A stretch of 64,000 nt of DNA, taken from positions 160,448-224,447 of the forward strand of contig NZ_VDUZ01000006.1 in assembly GCF_008039615.1 (NCBI RefSeq), read 5' to 3'. Under the pieces are notes generated by a model that had not been told where the DNA came from, ran no database searches, and saw nothing but the letters and a program-made list of their open reading frames with translations. Shown here in pieces: positions 46,578 to 54,505 of this stretch; positions within the stretch are counted from its first letter, which is position 1, and each line of letters opens with the position of its first letter. Origin of the DNA: Vineibacter terrae (GTDB lineage: Bacteria; Pseudomonadota; Alphaproteobacteria; Reyranellales; Reyranellaceae). A program made the translations under genes and the position numbers.

Positions 46578-46607
46578 GTCACCGTTCCTGAAGACAGGGC
46601 GCGGTTG

Positions 46608-47426
46608 CTACTCGGTGGCCCAGCGCGGCGGGCGCTTCTCGGCGAAGGCGCGCAGGCCCTCCGCCGCTTCCGGTCCGCGCCGCGCCTGGGCGAAGCAGTC
46701 GGCGGCGAAGTCGAGCACCTGCGGCAGCGGCTGCGTGCCGACGCGCATGATCACCTGCTTGGTGAGCGCATTGGCCAGCGGCGCGCAGCGGTCGATCTGC
46801 TTGAGCACCTCCTCGAGCTTGGCGTCGAGCGCGGCGGTGTCCTTCACCAGGTGATGGCCGATGCCGATGCGCACCGCCTCGGCGCCCTTGAAGCGCGCCG
46901 CCGTCAGCGCCAGGTGCCGCGTCTGGGGCACCCCGATACGGGCCGCCACGAACGGCGCGATCTGCGCCGGCACGATGCCGATGGCGGTCTCCGACATGGC
47001 GAAGCCGCAATCCTCGGTGACGATGGCGATGTCCGACACGCAGACCAGGCCGAAGCCGCCGGCGATGGCATAGCCTTCGACCGCGGCGACCACGACCTGC
47101 GGCAGGCTGCCCAGCGCCTCGAGGAAGGTGCCGTATTCGCGGTTGCTGGCGGCGATCGGATCCTTCTCGCCCGGTTTGGGGGGGTCGTTGAAGCTCTTCT
47201 CCATGTTGCGCAGATCGGCGCCGGCGCAGAACGTGCCGCCGGCGCCGCGCAGCACCACGGCCTTGATGTCGCTGCGCTCGCGCAGCAGGCCGATGACCTC
47301 GCGCAGCTCGCCCAGCAGGGTGGGGTTGAGCGCGTTCTTCACCTCCGGCCGGTTCAGGGTGACATGCAGCCGCGCGCGCTCGCGGCGCAGGATCAGCGTC
47401 TCGTAGGCAGGGCGGAAGTCAGTCAT
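46608..47426 (-). CDS. atuE: isohexenylglutaconyl-CoA hydratase AtuE
   Basis: 272-residue crotonase: LNRPEVKNALN, GTFCAGADLRNME (oxyanion), VEGYAIAGGFGLVCVSDIAI, with catalytic-Glu region SETAIGIVPAQIAPFV. Hydrates isohexenylglutaconyl-CoA to 3-hydroxy-3-isohexenylglutaryl-CoA. CCGGAGC precedes ATG 47426. The LiuC-type methylglutaconyl-CoA hydratase is the alternative; neighbours decide. Confidence 0.82.
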   Translation of the reverse strand: MTDFRPAYETLILRRERARLHVTLNRPEVKNALNPTLLGELREVIGLLRERSDIKAVVLRGAGGTFCAGADLRNMEKSFNDPPKPGEKDPIAASNREYGTFLEALGSLPQVVVAAVEGYAIAGGFGLVCVSDIAIVTEDCGFAMSETAIGIVPAQIAPFVAARIGVPQTRHLALTAARFKGAEAVRIGIGHHLVKDTAALDAKLEEVLKQIDRCAPLANALTKQVIMRVGTQPLPQVLDFAADCFAQARRGPEAAEGLRAFAEKRPPRWATE

Positions 47427-47463
47427 CGATCGTGCTCCGGACGACGGGCTGCGGTGGTGGCGC

Positions 47464-48624
47464 TCAGCGGTTCTCGAGGCGGGGCAGCGTGCCCATGTGC
47501 TTGCAGATGATCTGGAGCATGATCTCGTCGGCGCCGCCGCCGATCGAGGCCAGCCGCGTGTCGCGGAAGGCGCGCGCCGTCGGGCTCTCCCACAGGTAGC
47601 CGGCGCCGCCCCAGTATTGCAGGCAGCCGTCGGTCACCTGGCGCACGACGCGGCCCGCCTTCAGCTTTGCCATCGAGGCCAGCATGGTGACGTCCTCGCC
47701 GCCGATATAGGCCTCGCAGGCGCGATAGCACAGCGAGCGCAGGGTCTCGACCTCGGTCAGCAGCTCCGCCAGCTTGAAGTGGATCACCTGGTTGTCGAGC
47801 AGCGAGCGGCCGAACGCCTTGCGGCCGCGGGTGTACTCGATGGTCTGGTTGATCAGCCGCTCCATGCCGACCACGGCGCTGATCGCGCCCCACAGCCGCT
47901 CCTCCTGGAACTGCTGCATCTGGTAGGTGAAGCCCAGGCCCTCCTGGCCGATCAGGTTGCGCACCGGCACCTTGACCTCGTCGAAGAAGATCTGCGCCGT
48001 GTCGGAGGAGCGCATGCCGAGCTTGTCGAGCTTCTTCACGACCTGCACGCCCTTGGTCTTCATCGGCAGGCAGATCAGCGACTTGTTGCGGTGCGTCGAG
48101 CCGTCGCCGGTGTTGGCCAGCAGGCACATCCAGTCGGCCTGGGTGCCGTTGGTGGTCCACATCTTGCCGCCGTTGATGACGTAGTCGCCGCCGACGCGCC
48201 GGGCCGTGGTCTTGATGCTGGCGACGTCGGAGCCGGCGCCGACCTCCGAGACCCCCAGGCAGGCCACGTAGTCGCCGCTGATCGACGGCGCCAGGAACTC
48301 CTTGCGCAACGCGTCGTTGCCGAAGCGCGCCAGCGCCGGCGTTGCCATGTCGGTCTGCACGCCGATCGCCATCGGGATCGAGCCGCAATTGATGTGGCCC
48401 AGCTCCTCGGCCATCACCAGGGCATAGGAATAGTCGAGCCCGGCGCCGCCGTACTCGACCGGCTTGTGGATGCCCAGCAGGCCGGCATCGCCCAGCTTCT
48501 TGAACACCTCGTGGGCCGGGAAGATCCCGGCTTCCTCCCATTCATCGACATGCGGGTTGATGTCACGGTCGATGATGGTGCGCAGCGTGCGGCGGATCTC
48601 TTCGTGCTCGGGCGTGAACTGCAT
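47464..48624 (-). CDS. atuD: citronellyl-CoA dehydrogenase AtuD, second copy
   Basis: 386-residue acyl-CoA dehydrogenase: GVSEVGAGSDVASIKTTARR, INGGKMWTTNGTQADWMCLL, KLGMRSSDTAQIFFDEVKV, QYWGGAGYLWESPTARAF and SIGGGADEIMLQIICKHMG, the end block seen in AtuD. Same length as the copy at 48742 and alignable without gaps (offset 1278 bp). It introduces the 2,3-double bond in citronellyl-CoA; the duplicate may differ in chain length. Confidence 0.85.
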   Translation of the reverse strand: MQFTPEHEEIRRTLRTIIDRDINPHVDEWEEAGIFPAHEVFKKLGDAGLLGIHKPVEYGGAGLDYSYALVMAEELGHINCGSIPMAIGVQTDMATPALARFGNDALRKEFLAPSISGDYVACLGVSEVGAGSDVASIKTTARRVGGDYVINGGKMWTTNGTQADWMCLLANTGDGSTHRNKSLICLPMKTKGVQVVKKLDKLGMRSSDTAQIFFDEVKVPVRNLIGQEGLGFTYQMQQFQEERLWGAISAVVGMERLINQTIEYTRGRKAFGRSLLDNQVIHFKLAELLTEVETLRSLCYRACEAYIGGEDVTMLASMAKLKAGRVVRQVTDGCLQYWGGAGYLWESPTARAFRDTRLASIGGGADEIMLQIICKHMGTLPRLENR

Positions 48625-48643
48625 GGCGTTTCCTTTGCTTTAC

Positions 48644-48731
48644 GCTTCATGGTGAGCTTGTCGAACCATGAAGCGTGACGCACCGACAATTGTGCGGTGG
48701 CCTTCATGGTTCGACAGGCTCACCATGAAGG
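48644..48731. repeat. dispersed palindrome pair, family F
   Basis: Two hairpins in opposite orientation: CTTCATGGT-gagcttgtcga-ACCATGAAG and CTTCATGGT-tcgacaggctc-ACCATGAAG. The loops are reverse complements of each other apart from one base. Sits between the two atuD copies. Confidence 0.93.
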
Positions 48732-48741
48732 CCTGGATGTT

Positions 48742-49902
48742 TTACTTCCCGTCGGGCTTGGGCAGGGTGCCCATCAGCTTGGAGATGATCTGGAGCATGA
48801 TCTCGTCGGCGCCGCCGCCGATCGAGCCCAGCCGGCCGTCGCGGAAGGAGCGGCCGACGGGGTTGTCCCACAGATAGCCGGCACCGCCCCAGTACTGCAG
48901 GCAGGCATCCGAGACCTCGCGGCGCAGGCGGCCGGCCTTGAGCTTGCCCATCGAGGCCAGCATGGTGACGTCCTTGCCCGCGAGATAGTCCTCGCAGGCG
49001 CGATAGACCAGCGAGCGCAGTCCTTCGACCTCGCCCTTCAGCTCGGCCAGCCGGAAATGGATCACCTGGTTGTCGAGCAGCGAGCGGCCGAACGCCTTGC
49101 GCTCGCGCGTGTACTCGATGGTGGCGTTGATGATGCGCTCGCAGCCCTGCAGGGTGCCGGCGCCGGCCCACAGGCGCTCCTCCTGGAACTGCTTCATCTG
49201 GTAGATGAAGCCCATGCCTTCCTGGCCGATCAGGTTGCGCACCGGCACCTTGACCTCGTCGAAGAAGATCTGTGCCGTGTCCGAGGCCCGCATGCCGAGC
49301 TTGTCGAGCTTCTTCACGACCTGCACGCCTTTGGTCTGCATGGGCACGCAGATCAGCGACTTGTTGCGGTGCGCATCACCCTCGCCGGTATTGGCCAGCA
49401 GGCAGATCCAGTCGGCCTGGGTGCCGTTGGTGGTCCACATCTTGCCGCCGTTGATGACGTAGTCGCCGCCGACGCGCCGGGCAGTGGTCTTGATGCTGGC
49501 GACGTCGGAGCCGGCGCCGACCTCCGAGACCCCCAGGCAGGCCACGTAGTCGCCGCTGATCGACGGCGCCAGGAACTCGCGGCGCAGCTCGTCGCTGCCG
49601 AAGCGCGCCAGCGCCGGGGTCGCCATCGAGATCTGCACGCCGACCGCCATCGGGATCGAGCCGCCGTTCACCAGGCCCAGCGATTCGGCACATACCATGG
49701 CATAGGAGAAGTCCAGGCCGGCGCCACCGAACTCGACCGGCTTGTCGACGCCCAGCAGGCCGGCGCTGCCCAGCTTCTTGAAGAGATCGTGGGCCGGGAA
49801 GATCCCGGCTTCCTCCCATTCGTCGACATGGGGGTTGATCTCGCGCTCGATGATCGTGCGCCAGGTGCGGCGCAGCTCTTCATGCTCGGTGGTGAACTGC
49901 AT
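48742..49902 (-). CDS. atuD: citronellyl-CoA dehydrogenase AtuD, first copy
   Basis: 386 residues, tandem paralogue of the preceding entry with the same motif set (GVSEVGAGSDVASIK, LGMRASDTAQIFFDE, YWGGAGYLWDNPVGRSF, SIGGGADEIMLQIISKLMG). It is directly after atuC as atuD is in the Pseudomonas cluster. Shares a 188-bp stretch with only two differences with the other copy (49391-49578 against 48113-48300). Weak Shine-Dalgarno. Confidence 0.87.
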   Translation of the reverse strand: MQFTTEHEELRRTWRTIIEREINPHVDEWEEAGIFPAHDLFKKLGSAGLLGVDKPVEFGGAGLDFSYAMVCAESLGLVNGGSIPMAVGVQISMATPALARFGSDELRREFLAPSISGDYVACLGVSEVGAGSDVASIKTTARRVGGDYVINGGKMWTTNGTQADWICLLANTGEGDAHRNKSLICVPMQTKGVQVVKKLDKLGMRASDTAQIFFDEVKVPVRNLIGQEGMGFIYQMKQFQEERLWAGAGTLQGCERIINATIEYTRERKAFGRSLLDNQVIHFRLAELKGEVEGLRSLVYRACEDYLAGKDVTMLASMGKLKAGRLRREVSDACLQYWGGAGYLWDNPVGRSFRDGRLGSIGGGADEIMLQIISKLMGTLPKPDGK

Positions 49903-49951
49903 GGCGGATCACTTCTGCTGGTCTTCGTGTGTCGATCGGCTGGTAGAAGAC

Positions 49952-50056
49952 GTCACCACAGAGATCACAGAGGCGCACAGAGAGTGAAGACTGCGCGCCG
50001 AAGGCGCGCGGCATTTTTCTCTGTGTCCCTCCGTGCCCTCTGTGCCTCTGTGGTGG
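49952..50056. repeat. dispersed palindrome, family D, copy 2
   Basis: Arms CACCACAGAG... / ...CCTCTGTGGTG with inner hairpin CGCGCC-gaa-GGCGCG and a TTTTT run. Between atuC stop and atuD start. Same family as the boxC-boxB element at 11749. Confidence 0.92.
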
Positions 50057-50081
50057 AGTCTTCGTCTTCATCTGCAAGGCC

Positions 50082-51698
50082 TTACATCCGGGCCACGCCG
50101 AAGGTGCTGGGGCGCAGCTTGCGCACCATCGCTTCGCGCGCGATCGAGAGCGTGAAGGCCAGCACCCGGCGGGTATCGCGCGGGTCGATCAGGCCGTCGT
50201 CCCACAGATGCGCCGTGCTGTAGAGCGCCGTCGACTCGCGGTCGAACTGCTCGACGATGCCCTTGTACATCTTCTCGACCATGCCGGCGGGCGGCTCGCC
50301 GCCCTCGCGGGCATATTTCTGCTCGGTCACGATCTTCATCACGGTCGCGGCCTGCTCGCCGCCCATCACGGCAGTGCGGCTGTTGGGCCAGGCGAAGATG
50401 AAGCGCGGGTCGTAGGCGCGGCCGCACATGCCGTAGTTGCCGGCGCCGAAGCTGCCGCCGATGACGATGGTGATCTGCGGCACCGTGGCGTTGGCCACGG
50501 CCTGGATCATCTTCGAGCCGTGCTTGACGATGCCGCCTTTCTCCGACTCGGTGCCAACCATGTAGCCGGTGGTGTTCTGCAGGTAGACGATCGGCGTGCC
50601 CGACTGGCAGCAGAGCTGGATGAACTGCGCCGCCTTGGTCGCACCCCTGGTGGTGATCGGCCCGTTGTTGCCGATGAACGCCACCGGCTGGGCCTCGATC
50701 TCGGCCCAGCCGCAGATGGTCTGCTGGTCGTAGAGCGCCTTGAACTCCAGGAAATCGGAGCCGTCGACGACGCGCGCGATCACCTCGCGCACGTCGTAGG
50801 GCTGGCGATAGTCGGGCGGCACCACGCCGCACAGCTCGTCGATGTCGTAGAGCGGCTCGCTGAAGGGGCGCTGCGGCGGCTGCGGCGCGTGGTCGTTCCA
50901 GCGCCATTTGCGCACCACCTCGCGCGCCAGCCGGATGCCGTCGGCGTCGTTCTCGGCCAGCCATTCGGACACGCCCGATATGGTGCTGTGCATCTCGGCG
51001 CCGCCAAGGTCCTCGTCGGTCGCCACCTCGCCGGTGGCCGCCTTCAGCAGCGGCGGGCCGGCCAGGAACACCTTGGCCTGGTTGCGCACCATGATCACGT
51101 AGTCGGACAGTCCCGGCAGGTAGGCGCCGCCGGCGGTCGAGGAGCCGTGCACGACCGTGACCTGCGGGATGCCCATCGCCGACATGCGCGCCTGGTTGGC
51201 GAAGCCGCGGCCGCCGGGCACGAAGATCTCGGCCTGGTAGAGCAGGTTGGCGCCGCCCGACTCGACCAGGTAGATCAGCGGCAGCTTGTTCTCCATCACC
51301 ACCTGCTGCATGCGCTGGCCCTTGCGCTGCCCGGCCGGGGCCACGGTGCCGCCCTTCACGGCGCTGTTGGATGCCGACACCACGCAGCGCACACCCTCGA
51401 CATAGCCGATGCCGACGATGCCACCGCCGCCCGCGCCCGACCCGTCGCGATCGTCATGCATGCGATAGCCGGCCAGCGCCATCAGCTCGAGGAACGGCGC
51501 GCCGGGGTCGAGCAGCAGCGCGATGCGCTCGCGCGGCATCAGCTGCTTGCGCTTGCGGAAGCGCGGCCGGGCCTTGTCGGCCATCGCCTGCACGACCTGC
51601 TCGGCGGCGCGGAATTCCTCGATCGCCGCCAGCATGCCCTCGCGGCTGCGCTTGTACTCGTCCGAGCGCGTGTCGATCTGGCTTTCGATGACGGGCAT
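50082..51698 (-). CDS. atuC: geranyl-CoA carboxylase, carboxyltransferase beta subunit AtuC
   Basis: 538 residues with the two-half carboxyltransferase fold of biotin enzymes: LLDPGAPFLELMALAGYR, GGTVAPAGQRKGQRMQQV, VESGGANLLYQAE, VPPDYRQPYDVREVIARVVDG, FIGNNGPIT, QNTTGYMVGTESEKGG, GAGNYGMCGRAYDPRFIFAWPN. Transfers CO2 from biotin-AtuF to geranyl-CoA. Close to MccB; the FIGNNGPI and SEKGGIVKHG context fits either. GGAGG inside the end of the SDR gene serves as its ribosome-binding site. Confidence 0.87.
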   Translation of the reverse strand: MPVIESQIDTRSDEYKRSREGMLAAIEEFRAAEQVVQAMADKARPRFRKRKQLMPRERIALLLDPGAPFLELMALAGYRMHDDRDGSGAGGGGIVGIGYVEGVRCVVSASNSAVKGGTVAPAGQRKGQRMQQVVMENKLPLIYLVESGGANLLYQAEIFVPGGRGFANQARMSAMGIPQVTVVHGSSTAGGAYLPGLSDYVIMVRNQAKVFLAGPPLLKAATGEVATDEDLGGAEMHSTISGVSEWLAENDADGIRLAREVVRKWRWNDHAPQPPQRPFSEPLYDIDELCGVVPPDYRQPYDVREVIARVVDGSDFLEFKALYDQQTICGWAEIEAQPVAFIGNNGPITTRGATKAAQFIQLCCQSGTPIVYLQNTTGYMVGTESEKGGIVKHGSKMIQAVANATVPQITIVIGGSFGAGNYGMCGRAYDPRFIFAWPNSRTAVMGGEQAATVMKIVTEQKYAREGGEPPAGMVEKMYKGIVEQFDRESTALYSTAHLWDDGLIDPRDTRRVLAFTLSIAREAMVRKLRPSTFGVARM

Positions 51699-51701
51699 GG
51701 C

Positions 51702-52571
51702 TCAGCCGCCCTCCTGCAGGACCTTGGGCGTCACGGCCAGGTGGAAGCCTTCATAGGGTTGCGAGCGTCCGCCCTCGGGCAGCGGGATGTTGCGGGTGCC
51801 CAGCGGCACGCCGCCGTCGATGCCGACATTGATGCCGGTGATGAACGCCGCCCCTTCGCTGAGCAGGAAGCAGACCACCGACGACACCTCGCTTTCGGTG
51901 CCGATCCGGCCCAGGGGCACGTTGTTCTTGAGCAGCGGGATGTTGCGCTTGAACTCGCCTTCGTAGGTGTCCATGCCGCTGGAGGCGATCCAGCCCGGCG
52001 ACACGGCGTTGACGCGCACGCCGGCGCGGCCCCACTCGAAGGCCATGGTCATGGCCAGGTTCACCGTGCCGGCCCGCGCCGCACCGGAGTGCCCCATGGT
52101 CGGCATGCCGTTGCGCATGTCGGCGGCCATGAACACGATCGACCCGCCGTGCTCCTTCATCGACTGGTTGAAAACCTCGCGCGCCACCAGGAAGCCGCCG
52201 GTCAGGTTGTTGCGCACCACCGCGTCGAAGCCGCGCTGGCTGATGTCCTCGATGGCCGCCGGGAACTGACCACCGGCGTTGTTGAAGAGGCCGTGGATGC
52301 GGCCGTTGCGCGCCAGGACGGCCGCGATCGCGTCCTTGACCGGCTGCTCCTCGCGGATGTCGAAGGCGTGGCGCTCGCAGCTGCCGCCCGCGGCCTCGAT
52401 CTCGGCCTTCACCGCCGCCAGCTTCTCTGTCTTGCGGCCCGTGATCGCGACATGCGCCCCCAGCGCAGCCAGCTCATGCGCGGTGCAGCGGCCGATGCCG
52501 CTGCCGCCGCCGGTGACGATGATGGTCTGGCCGGCGAACAGGCCGGGACGCAGCACGGAGCGATAGGGCAT
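51702..52571 (-). CDS. atuB: SDR protein AtuB-like, with non-canonical (PECR-type) active site
   Basis: 289 residues. Cofactor loop VTGGGSGIGRCTA and NNAGG are normal, but the Tyr-x3-Lys of SDR dehydrogenases is replaced by Ser-Gly-Ala-Ala-Arg (GHSGAARAG). This and the tail block ESEVSSVVCFLLSEGAAFITG resemble peroxisomal trans-2-enoyl-CoA reductase rather than alcohol dehydrogenases. First gene of the atu operon. ATG 52571 has GAGAGG 5 nt upstream; GTG 52577 is an alternative. Named AtuB by position; role as citronellol dehydrogenase is doubtful. Confidence 0.8.
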   Translation of the reverse strand: MPYRSVLRPGLFAGQTIIVTGGGSGIGRCTAHELAALGAHVAITGRKTEKLAAVKAEIEAAGGSCERHAFDIREEQPVKDAIAAVLARNGRIHGLFNNAGGQFPAAIEDISQRGFDAVVRNNLTGGFLVAREVFNQSMKEHGGSIVFMAADMRNGMPTMGHSGAARAGTVNLAMTMAFEWGRAGVRVNAVSPGWIASSGMDTYEGEFKRNIPLLKNNVPLGRIGTESEVSSVVCFLLSEGAAFITGINVGIDGGVPLGTRNIPLPEGGRSQPYEGFHLAVTPKVLQEGG

Positions 52572-52688
52572 CGGCACCTCTCGACGTTTCCCAGGTCGGG
52601 CGTTTGGATCACGCCTCGGTCGTTTGTGGACGGTAGCGGCCGCGGCACGCCACGTAAACGCGCGTTCATAGCCGCGACCGTTGGTTAG

Positions 52689-52710
52689 GTGACGTTTACG
52701 TCAACGTCAA
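52689..52710. promoter_or_regulatory. operator copy 1: TGACGT-TT-ACGTCA plus AACGTCAA
   Basis: Differs from the copy at 53976 in one base of 22 (first base G for T). Two overlapping dyads: TGACGT-tt-ACGTCA and (G/T)TGACGTT-tacgtc-AACGTCAA. Lies 118 bp upstream of atuB. ACGT-rich dyads of this kind resemble, from memory, sites of the MerR-type LiuR regulators of acyl-CoA catabolism. Confidence 0.65.
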
Positions 52711-52857
52711 GGAGAGGGCTGCCGCGCCATTCCGCTGGCGAGAATGGTGGCGCTGGCGTCATTTTTATATGAGTGTGTGCTCGTTTTTTCTGGACCGCCG
52801 CGGCAACTTATGGCACCTGTCCACCCCGGAGCGCCGAGGGGTGCGTGGGAGCGTTGC

Positions 52858-53355
52858 ATGGCAGTCAATAACCAGATCGTGCTGGGGCATATCGACCGGG
52901 CAATGGGGCGGAACCTGAGCGAGTCGAACTTCCTGGCACGCCTCACCAAGGCGTTCCGGATGCTGCAGGCGGAACGCCGGGTGCCGGGGGCTTCAGTGAA
53001 CGAGGACCTGGCGGCCGCGGAGCACTATCTGTTTGCGCGTCAGGCGGTGGCCAACAACGTCTGCAACCAGGGTCAGATGCGGACGCTGGTCATCGGCTAT
53101 GGCGGGCTCAAGGCCACGCTGCAGAGCGTCGGCTTGGGCCGTCTCATGCAGACCTCTGCTAACCCGACCTCGCGGGCGTCTTTCAGCAGTATCGAGTGGG
53201 GCCTCAAGGGCGTCAGCGACGGCGAGGACGATCGCAAGAAGTATCTGCCAGGATCCAAGCCGGCGCCGTTCAACCCCGACTTCGTGAAGACGGGGTCGTC
53301 GCTGGACGACAAGATCAAGTGGTTGGCGGAGAAGAGCAGCGGCTACATGCCGTGA
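52858..53355 (+). CDS. hypothetical protein, member 1 of a tandem paralogue pair
   Basis: 165 residues, no recognised domain, no signal or membrane helix. Shared with the next gene: LTKAFRMLQAERR, ED/NLAAAEHYLFARQAVA, SSIEWGLKGVSDGEDDRKKYLPGSKPAPF. N-terminal half helical, C-terminal half ends in a YLPGSxPxPF motif. GGGAGC precedes ATG 52858; the longer frame upstream is not conserved. Upstream sequence also resembles that of the paralogue (GAGTG, T6, TGGAC), so the duplication included the promoter region. Confidence 0.7.
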   Translation: MAVNNQIVLGHIDRAMGRNLSESNFLARLTKAFRMLQAERRVPGASVNEDLAAAEHYLFARQAVANNVCNQGQMRTLVIGYGGLKATLQSVGLGRLMQTSANPTSRASFSSIEWGLKGVSDGEDDRKKYLPGSKPAPFNPDFVKTGSSLDDKIKWLAEKSSGYMP

Positions 53356-53388
53356 TGTGCTCAATTTTGAGTGCACAATCACTTTTTT
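53356..53388 (+). terminator. terminator after first paralogue
   Basis: Stem TGTGC-TCAA / TTGA-gt-GCACA with a 2-nt bulge, followed within 5 nt by TTTTTT (53383-53388). The T-run also lies where the second gene's promoter is expected. Confidence 0.5.
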
Positions 53389-53453
53389 ATGGACAGGCAA
53401 GGCGATCCCAGGTATCTTAGGCGATGATAGGCCAACGCAACTGGGGTGCTGCC

Positions 53454-53921
53454 ATGGCCGTCAATGACAGCGAAGTACGCGCGCATATCCGCCGGGCGCT
53501 GGCGGCGCAGGCCGCCGAGGACGATGTCCTGCGGCGCCTGACCAGGGCGTTCCGCCTGCTGCAGGCGGAACGGCACGATCCCGATGCCGCGTCGGACGAG
53601 AATCTCGCAGCGGCCGAGCATTACATGTTCGCGCGCCAGGCGGTGGCCGGCAACGCCGTGAGCCTGACGCAGATGCTGCTGCTGGCCGCGGGCCACGATA
53701 CCACCCGGTGTGCCTTGCAGCGCATCGGCTATTGCCCGGATACGGCCAACGACTCCACACCGGCCTCACAGGACAGCATCGGCTGGGCCGTGGCGGGCGC
53801 CATGGTGGGCGAGACGGACCGGCAGATCTATCTGCCGGGCTCGACGCCACCGCCGTTCAAGGCGGCATTCATGACGGCGGGACCGGCGCGGGAGGGGAGC
53901 TACGCTGCCGCCAAAGCCTAG
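53454..53921 (+). CDS. hypothetical protein, member 2 of a tandem paralogue pair
   Basis: 155 residues. Paralogue of the preceding gene: LTRAFRLLQAERH, ENLAAAEHYMFARQAVAGN, SIGWAVAGAMVGETDRQIYLPGSTPPPFK. Less charged in the tail (ends EGSYAAAKA). Start ATG 53454 aligns with that of the paralogue (MAVN in both). Function unknown; lies between two copies of an operator and next to lipid/acyl-CoA genes. Confidence 0.7.
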   Translation: MAVNDSEVRAHIRRALAAQAAEDDVLRRLTRAFRLLQAERHDPDAASDENLAAAEHYMFARQAVAGNAVSLTQMLLLAAGHDTTRCALQRIGYCPDTANDSTPASQDSIGWAVAGAMVGETDRQIYLPGSTPPPFKAAFMTAGPAREGSYAAAKA

Positions 53922-53975
53922 CTGCGGCGCCGACGGGACCATGAACATCTGTTCATAAATCGTGGCCGGGGTGAG

Positions 53976-53997
53976 TTGACGTTTACGTCAACGTCAA
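53976..53997. promoter_or_regulatory. operator copy 2: TTGACGTT-tacgtc-AACGTCAA
   Basis: Perfect 8-bp inverted arms with 6-bp spacer, itself containing the shorter dyad TGACGT-tt-ACGTCA. 118 bp upstream of the SCP2 gene start, the same distance as copy 1 from atuB. Confidence 0.65.
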
Positions 53998-54115
53998 TCA
54001 TGGTGCGGCCGACGTTGCCGACCGGGACGTCGCGGGGCAGTCTGCAGGCGCAGCTTGCCGGCGCCGGGCACCGGGGGCGGCAAAACAACTGACCATCGCC
54101 CACAGGGAGCATGCG

Positions 54116-54412
54116 ATGACACTCGCGGAATTGACCGAGAAGATGAAGACGGGGGCCGGCAGCAAGCAGGGCTTCGGCAATACCGTGAAGTTCAGCACGC
54201 CCGACGGCGCCATCTACATCGACGGCAACCAGAACCCGCCGGCGGTCAGCAACGACGACAACGCCGCCGACTGCACCATCAAGATGTCGCTGTCCGACCT
54301 CGTCGACATGGTGGGCGGCAAGCTCGACGGCATGACAGCGTTCATGACCGGCAAGCTGAAGATCGAAGGCGACATGGGCGTCGCGATGAAGTTGCAGAGC
54401 ATCCTGCGCTGA
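54116..54412 (+). CDS. SCP2 sterol/acyl-CoA-binding domain protein
   Basis: 98 residues, single SCP2 domain: strand GNTVKFSTPDGAIYIDG, CTIKMSLSDLVDMVGGKLDGMTAFMTGKLKIEGDMGVAMKLQSIL is the complete C-terminal family block (quoted here as adjoining motifs). Binds fatty acyl-CoA or isoprenoid lipids in a hydrophobic tunnel. GGGAGC precedes ATG 54116. Together with operator copy 2 it looks like part of the acyl-CoA/terpenoid regulon. Confidence 0.88.
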   Translation: MTLAELTEKMKTGAGSKQGFGNTVKFSTPDGAIYIDGNQNPPAVSNDDNAADCTIKMSLSDLVDMVGGKLDGMTAFMTGKLKIEGDMGVAMKLQSILR

Positions 54413-54440
54413 GCAGGCGGGCAGCGTCGACCCACGACCA

Positions 54441-54468
54441 CGGGGGCCGCGAGGCCCCCGCTGCTTTT
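54441..54468. terminator. rho-independent terminator
   Basis: Perfect stem CGGGGGCC-gcga-GGCCCCCG followed by ctgctttt. Ends SCP2 transcription and may also serve the convergent SulP gene. Confidence 0.85.
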
Positions 54469-54505
54469 GGCACCCGCGCACGAGGCCCGGTCGGGCGGGT
54501 AATAT

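Noticed and set aside
44610..51698. Leucine degradation (liu) operon
   Set aside because: AtuF/AtuC/AtuE resemble LiuD/LiuB/LiuC, but there is no HMG-CoA lyase, an SDR leads the operon, and the gene order B-C-D-D-E-F and AtuD-type end motif match atu.
53383..53388. T-run shared by both paralogue upstream regions as a promoter
   Set aside because: No -35/-10 pair of acceptable spacing; in the second case it is better explained as the terminator tail, so only similarity of the two regions is claimed.
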